64,000 nt of DNA from Zhengitettix transpicula (lineage: Eukaryota > Arthropoda > Insecta > Orthoptera > Tetrigidae): the NCBI GenBank assembly GCA_037074705.1, contig CM073591.1, positions 161,476,032 through 161,540,031 of the forward strand. Direction: 5' to 3'. The first letter of the stretch is position 1, and every line of letters starts with the position of its first letter. Below, piece by piece: positions 12,297 to 25,283 of this stretch. The notes below the pieces were generated by a model, which saw only the letters and a program-made list of their open reading frames with translations, made no database searches and was not told where the DNA came from. The position numbers were made by a program, and so were the translations under genes.

Positions 12297-12810
12297 TTTT
12301 AAGCTCTACAGCATGTTTGCTAGTGTCCTCCTGAGACTTTCATGCATCGGAACTCGTCAGACGGAGCTGGCGACATCCGCTCTCTCCACCACCACCTCTG
12401 AAAATTCCAGTGGAAAATTGCTCAATAAGCAATGCAGGAACACGTCCAAGCGCCTTCCACGCACTTAGCCATCTCAGCAAAGCTCAGCAAAATGCTGCTC
12501 TACCAGCGTCACTACTGCGGTTTAACAAAATTTCTACCACTCAAAACAACAATAGAGGTTGGATCAACACAACCATTATGGTATGAGTCCGGGAGTCCGG
12601 CAAAAAACTGTCCTAGCGATCTTTTCCTCACTTACCCAATCGAGTCATAAGTTCTCGTAAATTTCCGGAAAGAGAAACAGTAAAAGCTCATGTACGTGAA
12701 TTTAAACATTCCGGCTCCGGGATCCTCTTCAGCAATACCATGAGCTCAGAATCCAACTAAAATATTGGATCGCCCCCAAGGAAATGAAATTGTAAAAAAA
12801 ATAATGCCAA

Positions 12811-13125
12811 CCTGCTGTGGTGTAATGGTCAGAGTAAAGGCCTCCCACATCACAGAGATCCTGTGTTCGAATCCCGGCGAGGGCATGGATGTTTCTGTGT
12901 GCCTATCTCATTTTCAGCATAATCCCAATCCCATTGCGGAATTCCGGCTGCCACGTTCGCACAGTAGAGTACTGCAATGGGTTCATTTTTCTCTCCATTA
13001 TACCAGCGAAAGACAACAAGAAACCACCACCAGTATTAATTTCACTAGTACCGGAAAAAGGTTCTCCACGCAGAACTTTCCTTAAATCAGTCTGAGGACT
13101 GATGACTAACAATATTAATAATTTG
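12811..13125 (+). mobile_element. tRNA-derived SINE
   Basis: The head is tRNA-like: TGGTGTAATGGTC fits a pol III A box (about 12818) and GTTCGAATCC fits the B box (12865-12874). The body contains GGCATGGATGTTTCTGTGTG, typical of arthropod SINE bodies. The end carries a CAGTC/GACTG hairpin and GATGACTAACAAT. The 106-codon ORF across it is spurious. Confidence 0.75.
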
Positions 13126-13177
13126 AATTTATTAAATCAATATAATTATATACATCGCACAAAATACGTAAAACAAC

Positions 13178-13207
13178 GTTTCAACCCAAAATTGAGACAT
13201 CATCAGG
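13178..13207 (-). ncRNA. Hammerhead-like 30-nt core, diverged
   Basis: GTTTC and TCATCAGG are separated so that the core is again exactly 30 nt. On the minus strand it reads CCTGATGA...GAAAC, the most orthodox CUGAUGA of the set. Helix II would be weak (several G-U pairs), so ribozyme activity is unproven. Confidence 0.35.
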
Positions 13208-13390
13208 TAACATTCTCAATACAAAATTGAGAGAAGACCTAAATTAAATTAATTGAATAAACAAAAAATCTTCATGATCTTGAATGTGTAATTCTTTATA
13301 TAAATTGGATTTTAATACATGTTCTGACTTAATTTGCTGATTTATTTTATTTATTTATAAATAATATCAGATATATATATACATATATAT

Positions 13391-14301
13391 TGTAGTAATT
13401 GGTAATTAAGACATTGTTCTAATTGGAAAGTTGGATTGTAGAGGACTCATTATTAGTGGATATAGAGCGGACGCCGCAACAATCCGGCGAGGCAAAGAAA
13501 ACATTGTTGATCAGTTGAGAGAGTTTACGCGCTCAAAAATCTACGAGATGAAGAGTACAGTCGGGCCGTAGGCAGTGAGGAGAAAAGACTAAAATTCCAA
13601 GTCATGAAAATTTGAACAGTACAGTTGGGCAGCAGACAGCGAATAGACCAGACGAAAAGTTTTACAGTCGGCAGTCAGAACGAAAGAATGTGGTCCAGTC
13701 ACAAACATACTTTCAAATATTAAAAAGTAAAGCAATATTCAGTCGGGAAGGAGACAGAGCAACTAGTTGCAGTAAAGCATCGAGAACCAACCAATTTGTG
13801 TTAAACCAACTAACAAACTACACCAATTAGGGCCTGTGAACATTTAGAGTCTGTGAGAATTTAGAATCAGTGACGTCCCCAAAATTGTGCACGAAAAACT
13901 AAAAATGAGACCTCGGCAGCCGTAAGTAGAGAAAAACTTTAAAATCATTTGTAAACTGTGTTTAAAAGATAAAAGTCAGATCGTTCTTTAATTATTTAAT
14001 TATCGACAGAATGAGATTGTTAATTCTTGATAAAATTGAAATTGTTAAATTCAATCTTTAGTATTATTTCTTCCGCAACAAATTTCGTCTATGTTCAGAC
14101 GCTTTGATTTCCATAAAAAGTAAATGTAATTTTGATATTTAAATTCTGCCCTTTATCAAACCCAGATCAAGACCCTGAGATCCCAAATATTTTGTGTATT
14201 TTATACTTGTTTTAAAATTGATAATAAATTTTGTTTGTTATTTAAACTTAATAGTTGTTCATTTAGAAACGCCACATCCATTATTATTATATTTAATTAT
14301 T

Positions 14302-14304
<3 letters not shown>
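13391..14304 (+). mobile_element. Solo LTR, TA-targeting family, type 1
   Basis: About 914 bp from TGTAGTAATTGG to TTATTACA, closely related to the copy at 11041. It sits between TA runs (13371-13390 and from 14307). Both flanks read ACATATATAT, so the exact 3' border is uncertain by 3 bp. It carries the CCCAGATCAAGACCCTGAGA motif at 14161 and AATAAA at 14223-14228. The 72-codon ORF inside it is spurious. Confidence 0.75.

Positions 14305-14340
<36 letters not shown>
14305..14340. repeat. (TA)n microsatellite
   Basis: A nearly pure TA run immediately follows the solo LTR at 13391-14304. It is probably the remainder of the insertion target. Confidence 0.9.
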
Positions 14341-14342
<2 letters not shown>

Positions 14343-14486
14343 CATTGTAAACTTTTAGAGTAAACCACAAGAAAGATAAGTAATTAAACTAAATTTACAC
14401 AATTAGCTTTACAGCCAAAGGTGTTCATTACAATGTGATAAGGGACGTACAGGAACGGAAGGGATTAACCGGATGTAAATAGCAGT

Positions 14487-14543
14487 AATATGAAGTTCTG
14501 TTTTAAGACTTCGTTTCGGTTATTGATTCTACGCTACGTGTGT
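14487..14543 (+). repeat. Repeat E copy 2, 57 bp
   Basis: Second copy of the 57-bp unit at 9514, ending ACGCTACGTGTGT. A few substitutions separate them. Confidence 0.65.
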
Positions 14544-15693
14544 ACATTAAATGGATTCTCTTTTCTTACATATATTTCTAAAATCTAACATAATCGGTTG
14601 TAATACTAATATCCACTCGGTCGCACATACCCGTGATAACTCTATTTAAAGTTATTACGAAAGACCCACCAGATGGCAACTCTACCCTATTGCTACATAA
14701 CTCATTATGGAATAGCTAAGTAATGAACGTTAACCATTAATAAAAAAAATTACTTAGAATAATCACTTGTATACAAAACACTCAAGTTACTTAATATAAA
14801 TTTTATTTATCGATTATACTGTAGAAAAAAGGACATGTATGTACCCATACATATAATTTTGCGAATATCCTCACGCAATGAAATACGCAAACGTAATATT
14901 AAAAAACTGAAGAGACTAAATGCATTAAAATTACAGCTCTGAACAACGATGTAAATGGAACTTTTGGCATGATTAGGTAAAATATTATATGAATTAGGAA
15001 TTGAATTCCAATAATAGTTTATTGTCAGACATATTGATAAACAGTTATAATTTCGAATATAGTTGCACAGGGTCAACCATGAATTTCCCATCATAATAAT
15101 AGACCAGACTTTCAGCGCATTTGCTGTGTCCGTTTTTTGTTTTTTTTTCCTTGCGCCCCTGCATTTATCTCCCTCACACGTGCCCCTCTTCTCCCACCTT
15201 TGCTTCAACCCTATCCCCCGTGAAATGTCACCGTAGATTAGTTTACTCACGCATATTCTCCGTACAGTAGGCAATTTAACGCAAGTTGAAATATGCAGAG
15301 CGCACTCTAACCAACCGCATACCAACACGGACCATAATTTTTACCGACTCTGCTCGTTGTGCACCCGAGAGAATTTGTCGAAACACCTTGAACTCACTAA
15401 TTCTAAACTCTGAGGTTTGGCTTCGGTGTTGTGGACACGAAGGAACATGGTATTTAAAACACTTAATTGCATTCCTGTTCAGAAACAATACTTATTACGG
15501 TACAAAAGAATTCTGCGGACCCACCTAAACTAAAACAACTATGGTAAATTAACACTGGTGAAACCATATAAAATTCAAGTAGAACATGAATATGGAATGG
15601 GACATAGATTTCTACTGTTCCATAAGTTGGTTGATTCTCCCGTCATATTTTGCTTGCTCTGCATCTCTCTTTCTGTTTCTTTATTTCCCTCTA
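14544..15693. other. No supported feature; pyrimidine-rich stretch
   Basis: A pyrimidine-rich segment lies at about 15130-15230. The 173-codon minus-strand ORF across it starts at TTG, has only late ATGs and low-complexity purine codons. Confidence 0.5.
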
Positions 15694-15747
15694 TATATAT
15701 TTAATTGTCAATCTATTTGATATATATTTAATTGTCAATCTATTTGA
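15694..15747. repeat. Two tandem 27-bp units
   Basis: Two exact copies of a 27-bp AT-rich unit are adjacent at 15694-15720 and 15721-15747, just before repeat A. Confidence 0.9.
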
Positions 15748-15758
15748 CAATATTCATC

Positions 15759-16095
15759 ACCTGCTAGAGATATTCTCTCGCAGGCAGAACCTTGTAGGAG
15801 ACACACGAAAGGGCAACCTTTGGGCCACAGCAAACTCCTCTCCCGCTATCGGAAGGGCGTGGGACAAGTACCCAATGCCCGACCTACCCGATGCAGGTTT
15901 TTCTAAGGTTTTCCCTGCATTCCTTTAGGCGAATGCCAGGTAGGATCCTTAAAATATAGCCCGGGGGCCCTAGCTAACCCTTGGCTACCTTCCTCTACCC
16001 TTCCGCATCCCCCCTTTCTAATCCCTTCCTATGCTATTAAAGGGGAGTTGCCCAATGTGGATCACCCTCATGTAGCCTGTTGCCCTAAAAAAAAA
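15759..16095 (+). mobile_element. Repeat A copy, first of a head-to-tail pair
   Basis: It starts with an imperfect hairpin (CCTGC...GCAGG, 15760-15784) and GCAGAACCTTGTAGGAGA, jumps over an internal segment present at 56.4 kb, and runs to TGTTGCCCTAA plus A's. The next copy begins immediately at 16096. The 27-bp unit TATATATTTAATTGTCAATC... is duplicated just upstream (15694-15747). Confidence 0.8.
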
Positions 16096-16550
16096 GATGC
16101 CTTTTCTTCTCCGTTTTTGAACAAAGGTTCCCACAAGCCGAGGCACGTCGGCATGTTTTGAAAGGTGTATGTTCCGGGGTCACAGACCTTGGGCATACGG
16201 TAAGAGTTGTTCTATGTTCCCATTGGAACAGTCGGCCAGCTGCCTCCTAAACTGGTCGAGGTACGGAGAAGGGAATGCTGCGTCCCCACAGCAATCTCTT
16301 CTCCCGCTATCGGAAGGGCGCGAGACAAGTACCCAATGCGCGACCTACCTGATGCAGGTTTTTCTAGGGTTTTCCCTGCATTACGTTTAGGCTAGTGCTG
16401 GGTAGGATCCTTAAACTATATCCCGGGGGTCCTAGTTAACCCTTGGCTACCTTCCTCTACCCTTCCGCATCCCCCATTCAGATCACTTCCTATGCTATTA
16501 AAGGGGAGTTGCCACCATGCGGATTACCCTCATTTAGCCAGTTACCCTAA
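16096..16550 (+). mobile_element. Repeat A copy, second of a head-to-tail pair
   Basis: Starts GATGCCTTTTCTTCTCCG directly after the A tail of the preceding copy and ends GTTACCCTAA. It contains the ordered landmarks of the family: GTTCCCACAAGCCGAGGCAC, GACCTTGGGCATACGGTAAG, GGCCAGCTGCCTCCTAAACT, GATGCAGGTTTTTCTAG and ATTAAAGGGGAGTTGCC. The short ORF is a by-product of shared sequence and lacks an ATG. Confidence 0.85.
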
Positions 16551-17065
16551 TAAAATGATAACATTCATTTTAATATTGATAATTAAATCAGTGGTAATGG
16601 GATTCCCTAAATTACGGAACTCTCAAATTATTACCTCTATTCACGTAAAATTCCTAAAATCATATCTAGAGCGTAGAACGTTAAATTTTAAACTAGAAAT
16701 AAATTGATTGAATTTTAATCGAACTAGATAATAATTTTTGGGAATGCTAGAAAATATAATGAAATTTATCTCTGGATGTGTAAAATTTGAACTACCAAAA
16801 TATGTAAGTTTTTACCTGCTATTTTTTCAATTATAAATAAAAATATTATGTTGCATAGCAGACAGATATCCAGTTTCTTAAATTAAACATTAAATCCTTT
16901 AAAATTTCCGACCGTTTATTGTATGAAAATGAATTCAATTGTCAGTAATATTTCACAGAAGCTTTCGTTTTTTGAAAACTGTGGATCACTAATCCGGTAT
17001 CAACATAAAAACAAAACCAAATTCATCAGTGTATTCTATGAATCAGTGCTTAACCACTAGTAGGG

Positions 17066-17551
17066 TTAAAACATAGCCACAAAACCAATGTTTTCGGCGA
17101 TAGGACAGACGAGTGGAATCGTGTTCTTGATAACATTACTATAGTGCGTGACACATTTCTTGGCGGCCCAGTTGCTACCCAATCCCCGTGAGCTACCAAT
17201 TAGCTTCAGTAAGTGCCTGGATTTGGACCGCGTTAGATAGTTGTAATGTATGTATTTATTCTGCCTCCGCTCCATCAATCTTCGCCACTCGTCTTCGCTG
17301 CAGACTCGTCTTATTGTTAGTCGGCCGACGGATTCTGAGGTAGAGAATTTAGTCGGACGGCAAAAGACGAACGTTAATCTGGAGGTATTTGTAATGAGAG
17401 TCGAACGACGGTCATTGAATAAGTAATACATGTTTATAGAAACACATTCCCGGAAAATATTGTAAAGAGATTTTGAGTCATATATTCTAGGCACTTTGGA
17501 GGTGTCGCCCAAGAGGAAGTAGATAAAAGCCTCATTGTTGATTTCTGGGGG
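17066..17551 (-). CDS. Candidate exon, 161 codons, unrecognised
   Basis: On the minus strand the acceptor CATCGTCTTTTTGCAG is followed by 161 open codons and a stop (TAA at 17068-17066). The region is less AT-rich than its flanks. The translation has a plausible amphipathic, Arg-rich middle (SEDEWRRLMERRQNKYIHYN) and no recognised domain. No donor or partner exon could be identified, and there is no in-frame ATG near the start, so it would be a terminal exon or a fragment of an unknown mobile element. Confidence 0.28.
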   Translation of the reverse strand, partial: PPEINNEAFIYFLLGDTSKVPRIYDSKSLYNIFRECVSINMYYLFNDRRSTLITNTSRLTFVFCRPTKFSTSESVGRLTIRRVCSEDEWRRLMERRQNKYIHYNYLTRSKSRHLLKLIGSSRGLGSNWAAKKCVTHYSNVIKNTIPLVCPIAENIGFVAMF

Positions 17552-17557
17552 CTGCAA

Positions 17558-20500
17558 AAAGACGATGGTGAGCGCAAACTTTCAGTAGGATCTTCGCGGT
17601 GTCTGCATAGTGTACGGCAGCATCAAGGGCGGCTGTGGTCTGGCAGCGTGAGGACTACGGAGATCGAGTAAGGAACGGTAGGTTGCGGCCGGGAATTCAT
17701 CAACGAGGACTTAACGAACAACTGCTCCGTAGAACTGTCTGTGGTGCACGACGGTGACGAGTGTATGCCGGCGAATACGAATGACTACAAACCGTAACTT
17801 CTTGCCATTGTAGTGTTCTCAACTGCGATATTTCCGCATAAACTGAAGAAAAAAACTATAATTGTGATAGTAACGATCAAACTATAATCCAGTGAATGAA
17901 CATTCTCATTCTTTCAAATATTCACTGTAAACATCGACGGAATTCAATATGTAGACTTAATTATAGTTTGGTTCATTGTAACTTCAATGATAATGGCACA
18001 CAATTCATTTTATATAATTTAAAAGTAATATTCATAGTCAGACTGAGGAAACGTTTATAAACAAACAGCAAGGCAAGCCTTTCAGTCGGACCACAGCAAA
18101 CAAGTACCGAAACGTTGCGCTGAACCAGTGAAATCAATTCACTCTGAAGTTGAATTAATTATTTTTTGTATTACAGAATAAATTTATGGTATCATTTTAG
18201 CATTCTAATGTTTGTTTAAAAGACACCCTATAAGTGTTCATACTATAATGTAGTGATACAAATCAGCTGTTGGTGGCGTGACGAGAGAGTAGTGCTGTTT
18301 TTACATTTTACGTCAATACCGAAGTAAAAACTGACAAAAGATTCGCCAGTTATATTTTTTCAACTATCAATCACGGTTGTATTAAACCAATTCCTGTAAT
18401 GTATATAAAAATACAGAAAGAACGTCTTGAGAAATTTATGGATTTAGTATGACAGATTAACCATATACCTGTTATCACTCATGTCGACATTGATTTCTGT
18501 AGGTCAATATGCGAGAGTTTTACGTCTCTCTACGCATACAAGAAAGTCTAATAGCAAGACACAAAGTCGTTAAACTGACAGAACAGGAGTCACACTTTTG
18601 GAAACCAAAGTCGATGGGATCTGTGTTCCGGCCCAATATCTGTATTACATCGATGATATCAGAAACCGTACGAGATCTGACCCGGAAAGAGAGATTAGCA
18701 CTTTAGGGCAAGTTTGCACACGTGTATAAATACGACCTTTCGCATATCTATGTATTATCTATAATTTACGTCCTAATTTTTTTTTCGGTACATCACTTTA
18801 AGATACGTAAATAGGACACGTTTCTTACTGCTTATTATATTATTAAAATTGAGTCGTATTTTAGTTTGTTGTATTTATTACGAGCTTATCTTTTCGTGAA
18901 GGAGTCAGTGAAGCTAAATGATATAATAACAATACCATAAGTTTTAATAATTAATTCATTATACTAATCAAAATAAACAGAAATATAATTTTACTACATA
19001 TTTTAATGGCAAAATAAATAGCAGTAAGATGGAAAATGAGCCTTGAAAAGACACAAAATTTTACAGATTTTGGTTAAATACGACATACATTTTCTATTCT
19101 TGGAGTTCAATAATGCTGGTAGATATACAACAATCGGAACAGATGGTATGTCTGTACAGACATACTTGTAAAATATTTTATTATTATTAATATTTGGGTA
19201 GTGTTATTTTTATTATTAAAATGAATAGATTCTCGATCTTTGCACCTTGCCTGTAGGATGTCAACAGTTCCCCGACGACCCTTAGTTCTCGAAAAGAAGT
19301 TTCGGACCACGAATTCTGTTCAAGTCCGGATGACTGTCTTCACAGACAAATATTTTTCAGGTCCACAGCTGAATAGTCTTCGCCGTCTCTTTCAACAGTT
19401 TGTCCAATACTGCGTTCCAAAACACTCCGTCGCTCGTTTTCAATTTTTCCTTTCTCCTATGGGGCTTCGGGAAAATACCCCAACCTCCTGGATATTGAAG
19501 TCACATCCCGTCAGCATATATGGCTCTACCTGCATAAATTCCTTTACTCTCCATGATCTTATATTTTAACGAAAAGTATTAACTGAACATGTTTCATACA
19601 TCTGAGACTTAAATGACCAAATATGTCCATTAAATCACGCGTGTCACAGACTCATTGGAGTTGGACATTTTTAATGTACGTAACAGAAGAAAGTCGTAAG
19701 TCAATTAAGGAATTACAAGTAGTAAATGGAGAAAACTATTTTATCGTAGATCTAAAATCACATTCTTTAGGATTATTTACGGGAATTTACAGGAAATATA
19801 AAGCATTACAAAGGTACGAAGGAAATATATTTCACCTTGCATATAATAATTCATGGTAGTGTTAAGACTGTGCTATGAAAATTAATTCCATGACAAAGAA
19901 ATAAAATAGTTGTTAAGTAGAAAACTTAACATGGTAATATATATGTTGCATTTATTAAAGAGCTGTTCATAATTAGAATTTTTTTCATTGTTACTTACGT
20001 GTAATTATTATATTTCTTCCAATTGTATTTTTATATCAAGCCGCCGGCCTTTAAAGAACCAAGAGCCTTTCATAAATGGTGGAAACGAATTACTGGACGT
20101 TTTATCATAAAGAGTGAATAACACAGCAAAATGTTTATCATAAAATAAACGGTATTTTTCCATCAAAAACTACTATATAGAGAGAGATATTTCCATTGTT
20201 ATTTAGTTCAAAAAGGTATAGCAACAGACGTTTGGATCACCAGAGGTTAATTAGCTTCGCGAAAAATATTTCAGAAAATTGTAGGTTCGATAATATTTGT
20301 TTTACGAACAGAAAACGTTCAAGTAATAATTGTGTTACAAATTTAAATGATAAAGACGTCGTATGGGGTGGCAAGGTCGCAGATCGTTCAGGCTACAAGC
20401 GGATAACGCGTCAGCCGGGGCTTCACGAGGCTCAGCGTCTTCGAGTTTAAAACTGGCTGCTGCGAGATGAGAGTAAGATTGCCAGTTTTTCTTAGCCTTC

Positions 20501-23500
20501 TCGCGCGGGAGACGCTTGCGAAATATTGGCTATGGAGATTTACTACTCTCCATCACGAGGCTGAAACTTCGCGCTTTATTCCGTCTCTCTCGCTTTCTTC
20601 TGCTCTGCCTTGCTCTTTTTTCTTCTTTTTTTCCTACCCTTACTTTACGTGGACTTTTGCCATATTTCAAATGCCATATTAGCGAAACCCCATGCATTTT
20701 CTCGCTCTCTCGCCCAACTTCTCTCTGGATCCAGCGATTACTGTACCGAAGCTTCGAGGGCCAACTGAAATATGAGGTATAGGATCCACTTGAAGAATGT
20801 AATACTTAAATAATCTACTTCTTAACTCTGAAGGTTCTAATTTTTGACAGACCATGAAGTTGAGGAGTAACAACACTAATTGAAGTAAAGTCAATATGAA
20901 TGGGAGTGCTTGTATTCTTGATTTTTAAGAGGAGAAATAAAATGGATGCTGATTGTTGAGGTTCGTGTTGTATTTAATTATTATTCGATTGGAACAAGAC
21001 AGTTCAATTGACGACGAGAAAAACTACGGGTCAAACAAATTTTGATACATACTTTTTCATTCATTTTGTGGAACTTAATGGCATTTAACCAAGAGACCGA
21101 CAAAACAATGGTTTCTTCAACAACTATTAAAATAATGTAAATTGGAACAATGGCTCAATTTAAATTTCATGACGAATGAGCGAGTTATAAAGAACGATTA
21201 GAGCAATTAATATATTGTTTAACCGACTCGGTAAGGGAGGACTGATAAAATTTTCAAACTAAAGGTGAGATAGCAAAAGAAACGAATGCTGTCAAATATT
21301 TGTAGCTCAATAGTTTAGTAATTGATTACTTTTTTATTCCATTTCACTTTATTAGAGATGTGCAGTGGTTGAGAACTTGGCAAGTTATAACTAACTCGGC
21401 CATGACGCCAGGTTGTCCAGGAAGTTATCCCTGGAGTTTCGGTAGAAGCACGTACCCGGTAAACATCTACCCATGGTATGGATCCCTGAGATTAAGAGAT
21501 CCGATCATTCCACCGCATAGCGGAAATCAAATAATTTGTGTATGTAAATATTTTCCTTCATTCCAACAATGTTTCATTGCCTTAAACGTTTCCTTTGATT
21601 TTTTTTAACACTCTAATACTACTCTTCAACATGCTTTACTAAAAATAATTATATTTATTGTGATTTCATGTGTCTGCTAATTTCTCGATTAAATAAACAG
21701 AACTACATCGTTAATACGATGCCAAATAAATGTATGTTTTTGGTGTTAGTTGTCAGCTCAGGTTGGATATCTATATAGTAAAATATATTTTGACCATTAT
21801 AAAAACCAAATGTTGCAAACTACGTTATTTATAACATGGTACATCCGTAAAGCTATTTATAAGCTCTAATAAATTAGTTGTAATTGGCCAACGTGGAAGT
21901 TTCCTGCAATTTGGAATAATTTGATTGGGCTATTGATCAAAGAGTAAGTCGAATAGGACCTGTAGGAAGTTGGTCGGTGGACAAGGATTGAGGTGGTAAT
22001 ATCTTCATCAATTCATATAACCATTGACCAAGTAATTGAAATTGTAGAGTGTTCGGCCAGTCTAAGATCTGCAAGGAGTGTGGATCCGTCAGGCAATTTT
22101 GCTAGTTTTTAAGTCACAGTTCTGTGGGAGACACTGTTGTAGAGGATCTTTGTCCAAACCGATCGTTTGATTACGCCGACGAAATTAGACCTATTCTGAT
22201 TTGGAGGGAGAGGGACCGAGTTCAATCTGATAATGTTGCCGACTTATATCGATCCTACGCAGTATGCCAGATTGAAGTACAAAAAGAAAAATCCAATTCA
22301 TATCTAAATTACGTGTAAAGCATTTTCATTCACCAGTCATATGCTCAGATTGAAAGAATGAACACACTACTCCCATAAGGAAAATATTATCTCTTCAAAT
22401 TAAAATAGTGAACTTTGCTGGAAATTACATGATAGAGTACTGTTTAATTTCATATACTTTATTTTATTTATTATAACAGTCAATTTTATTTATTAGATAA
22501 GATATTTGGAGTAGAGTAAATAGGCTGCATAATTGAATATTTTAATTAGATTCATGATTCATAATAACTATATAATAGTGACGGAATATTTTTTGTATCT
22601 CTTTTGTTAAGTCCATTTTATCATATACTTAACAAATGTACAACGTTTAAGTGAACACAATTTTATAAAGATACTTTTAAAAGATTAAAATCATTAATTT
22701 TGTGTGACATTCGATTATGTAATTTACATCCTCGTATTAAAAAATTTGCCACACTTCTGACGATTTTACAAACCATATTCCCTCGTTTTCCATAAAACAA
22801 CACGACATTATAATTCTAGTTTAGTGTTTTACTCGTGACTAAGCGTATGGTTTTTAAAATTAATTGCGATTTGGGGGACGTTTCTCTTTATATGTGTATG
22901 GTTCATTTGCTCTTCTCAGGTTAAATAAATTCCTAAATTCATTAAACTTCATTGATCTGACGTCTTAATGTATTTCTTCAATAGCGGATCTATTCAACAA
23001 CCATTGCGGTCAGAATACAAATTATGTTTATTATTATTGTCAGTATAGTGTTTCACTTATTTGAATTTGCTTCTCTAAGCGATCGGTTAATTTTATAGAC
23101 AAGAAACTTTACTATTGTGAAAGAGAATGTAGTGTATAATTAATTGAGTTTTCGCCTGCATAAGCTCAATTTCGATTAAACACAATAACTTCGTTAGAGA
23201 CGGAAAGTTGTGTTGTTATTGCTAATCGCTCGCCGTTTCATCCCTAAGATTGTCCATTCCGAAAAATAAAGGTATTTAGTCAACCATTCTGAACAAAGAC
23301 TTAAGCCAAAGTCGTCCGTGATCACCTCGAATCCCTCTGTCGCTGCTAGGAACAGATTTGTGGTTGAAGCTTTCTCGAAGTATAATCCATCTCCTAAGCT
23401 GTATCTAATTAGTCCTCGTCGCCTGTTACTGCTAAGTGTCCACTCTGTTTAACGTCCTATGTGATTTGGTTTAGCAGGCTTTGACAAGAATTGATGACTT

Positions 23501-23934
23501 AAAATGGCTGATTATTACTCAAATAAAATTTTAATTTCGAAACCCGATTAGGAGTTATATTTAAAGAATGATCGATTTGAAGGGTTAAATATACACGGTT
23601 CTCTTAAATATAAGACAAAGAAAAATATAGGCTCACATGAAACAAGAAAGAAAAACTGTAGGTTACTTATATATGATGCATCGTTTTGAAGACAAACCAC
23701 ATGTTCTTACTCTTTTACTAAAATGCGAACATTATTTTAATGTTATATCTAATTTGTCAATATAAATGTATTGTAAAACCCGTGAAAAATTGTGAATATA
23801 GATTCATTTAACCATTCTGCTGATCAATTCATTTTAAGTCGTGTAGAGGATCACAAATGCTTTAATAACTAGGACGTGTTAAATTATTGGTTTTGTGTAC
23901 GTTAAGACCAGTTAAATTATTGAATGAGAACCCG
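17558..23934. other. Mostly AT-rich DNA; GC-richer patches at 17.6-17.8 and 20.3-20.75 kb
   Basis: 20340-20760 is GC-richer with a long pyrimidine run (about 20575-20640) and inverted CACGAGGCT blocks, but no coherent ORF or RNA gene. The remainder has no feature I can support. Confidence 0.5.
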
Positions 23935-24122
23935 TTCGATCCTTTCAGGCGCCTGTCAATCTTCGCTCTCCGAGATTGGTCGACGTCATCCTGTCCATAC
24001 GAAGTGCTTACGATCGCACCCCGAACCCCGCTGTGGCTTGGTTTTCCTCGACGCTGAAACTTTAATAGTGGCGTCTCTGCAAAGAGCGACGCCAGCTCCC
24101 TCTCTTCCCACACCTACATGAA

Positions 24123-24153
24123 TATATAAAGCTAACGGATTGCAGACCTCACT
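24123..24153 (+). promoter_or_regulatory. Candidate core promoter (TATA plus initiator)
   Basis: TATATAAAG at 24123 and an arthropod-type initiator TCACT at 24149-24153 give TATA-to-start spacing of 28 bp. A GGACC element lies at 24176. They sit at the edge of a GC-rich island (about 23935-24200) in AT-rich DNA. The next ORF (ATG 24296, 74 codons) is unremarkable, so no gene can be assigned. Confidence 0.3.
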
Positions 24154-25283
24154 CCCCCGTCATCACTACCATCACGGACCTCCAGGGACTTTGCTATCAT
24201 TGTCCCAACGTATTCAACGGTTTAAAAACTGTTTATTGATAATGTATATGCATAAACATTTCTGAGAGAAACTTTTACTTAATACGTTCAAAGAAATGAA
24301 GATGGACTATTATGTTATTAATTACTCCTTGAGCGTTTCTGATCGTATTGCAACCACCCAAAATACACGAAAAATCCGTAATACACTATGTTTTATTCGA
24401 ATAAGTATAAATATTATTCTTATGTACGGATTTCAATTCCGAAGTCAATACGATGACCAGAGTAAGTTTATAAATTATGTTGAACGGAAAATAACAAACA
24501 ATTTTTATGACCATAATTAATAATTCAAATAGTATATTAAATAAATATTTAAATTAAAATAAATATCAATTTATTAGGAAGATTATATAATTACTTTAAC
24601 AAAATGTAATTAAAAAATTTTAAAAATCTGGTTTCCTTCATTTTCGTTACTTTTTGGGAACTTTTAACATGCTTTTTGATAGTAATATAAATATAAATAT
24701 GGAGCGTCCATGGCTGAATGCAAACCCGCAACGCACATTATATTCAGTATCTTTAGTTTATTAAGATCCACTAAAATATAACATAATTCCTACAATTTGA
24801 TATAAATCTAGTAAGTATCTTGAATTACTAACAATTTTTTAAATTTTAATATTTCCTTGCTTCTAAACATCATAAATGTTAAAATTAACTTCCAAAGAAA
24901 TGTACCCAAAAGCTATATTAGCTCTAGCTGAACTATTTATGAACTGCTAACAATTTATCTCTCAACTAACCGATTGTTACTCGGGCAACTGGGAGGCACT
25001 CACATGTTCGCCGCTTCGAATATAACAGCGGTAATATTTTTTAAACTGAAATATACTAAATCAGTTTTTTTGCTAATAAAAATCACGATAATTTTGTCAA
25101 AATATCACCTATTTAAAAGCCTGTCTTCATATCAGCATCGATCGACAGTTTATGACATATTCAAATTATTTTTATTCAAAGAAAATGGCAAATACTGAAC
25201 AAAGCTCAGTAGTATAAAATAAATAAAAAATTTACTACATAATTGACGAAACTTTTAAAAACGATGTATATATATATATATAT

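Noticed and set aside
12812..12885. Functional tRNA gene
   Set aside because: A and B boxes are present but the cloverleaf is incomplete and a SINE body follows; a second diverged copy at 56.1 kb confirms a repeat.
12765..13085. 106-codon ORF
   Set aside because: Lies across a tRNA-derived SINE.
11041..14304. The 11041 and 13391 LTRs as the two ends of one element
   Set aside because: They are too diverged and different in length, and the 11041 copy has its own ATAT on both sides.
14807..15328. 173-codon minus-strand ORF
   Set aside because: Starts at TTG, crosses a purine-rich stretch (minus strand) and an AT-rich half with no conserved features; no splice context.
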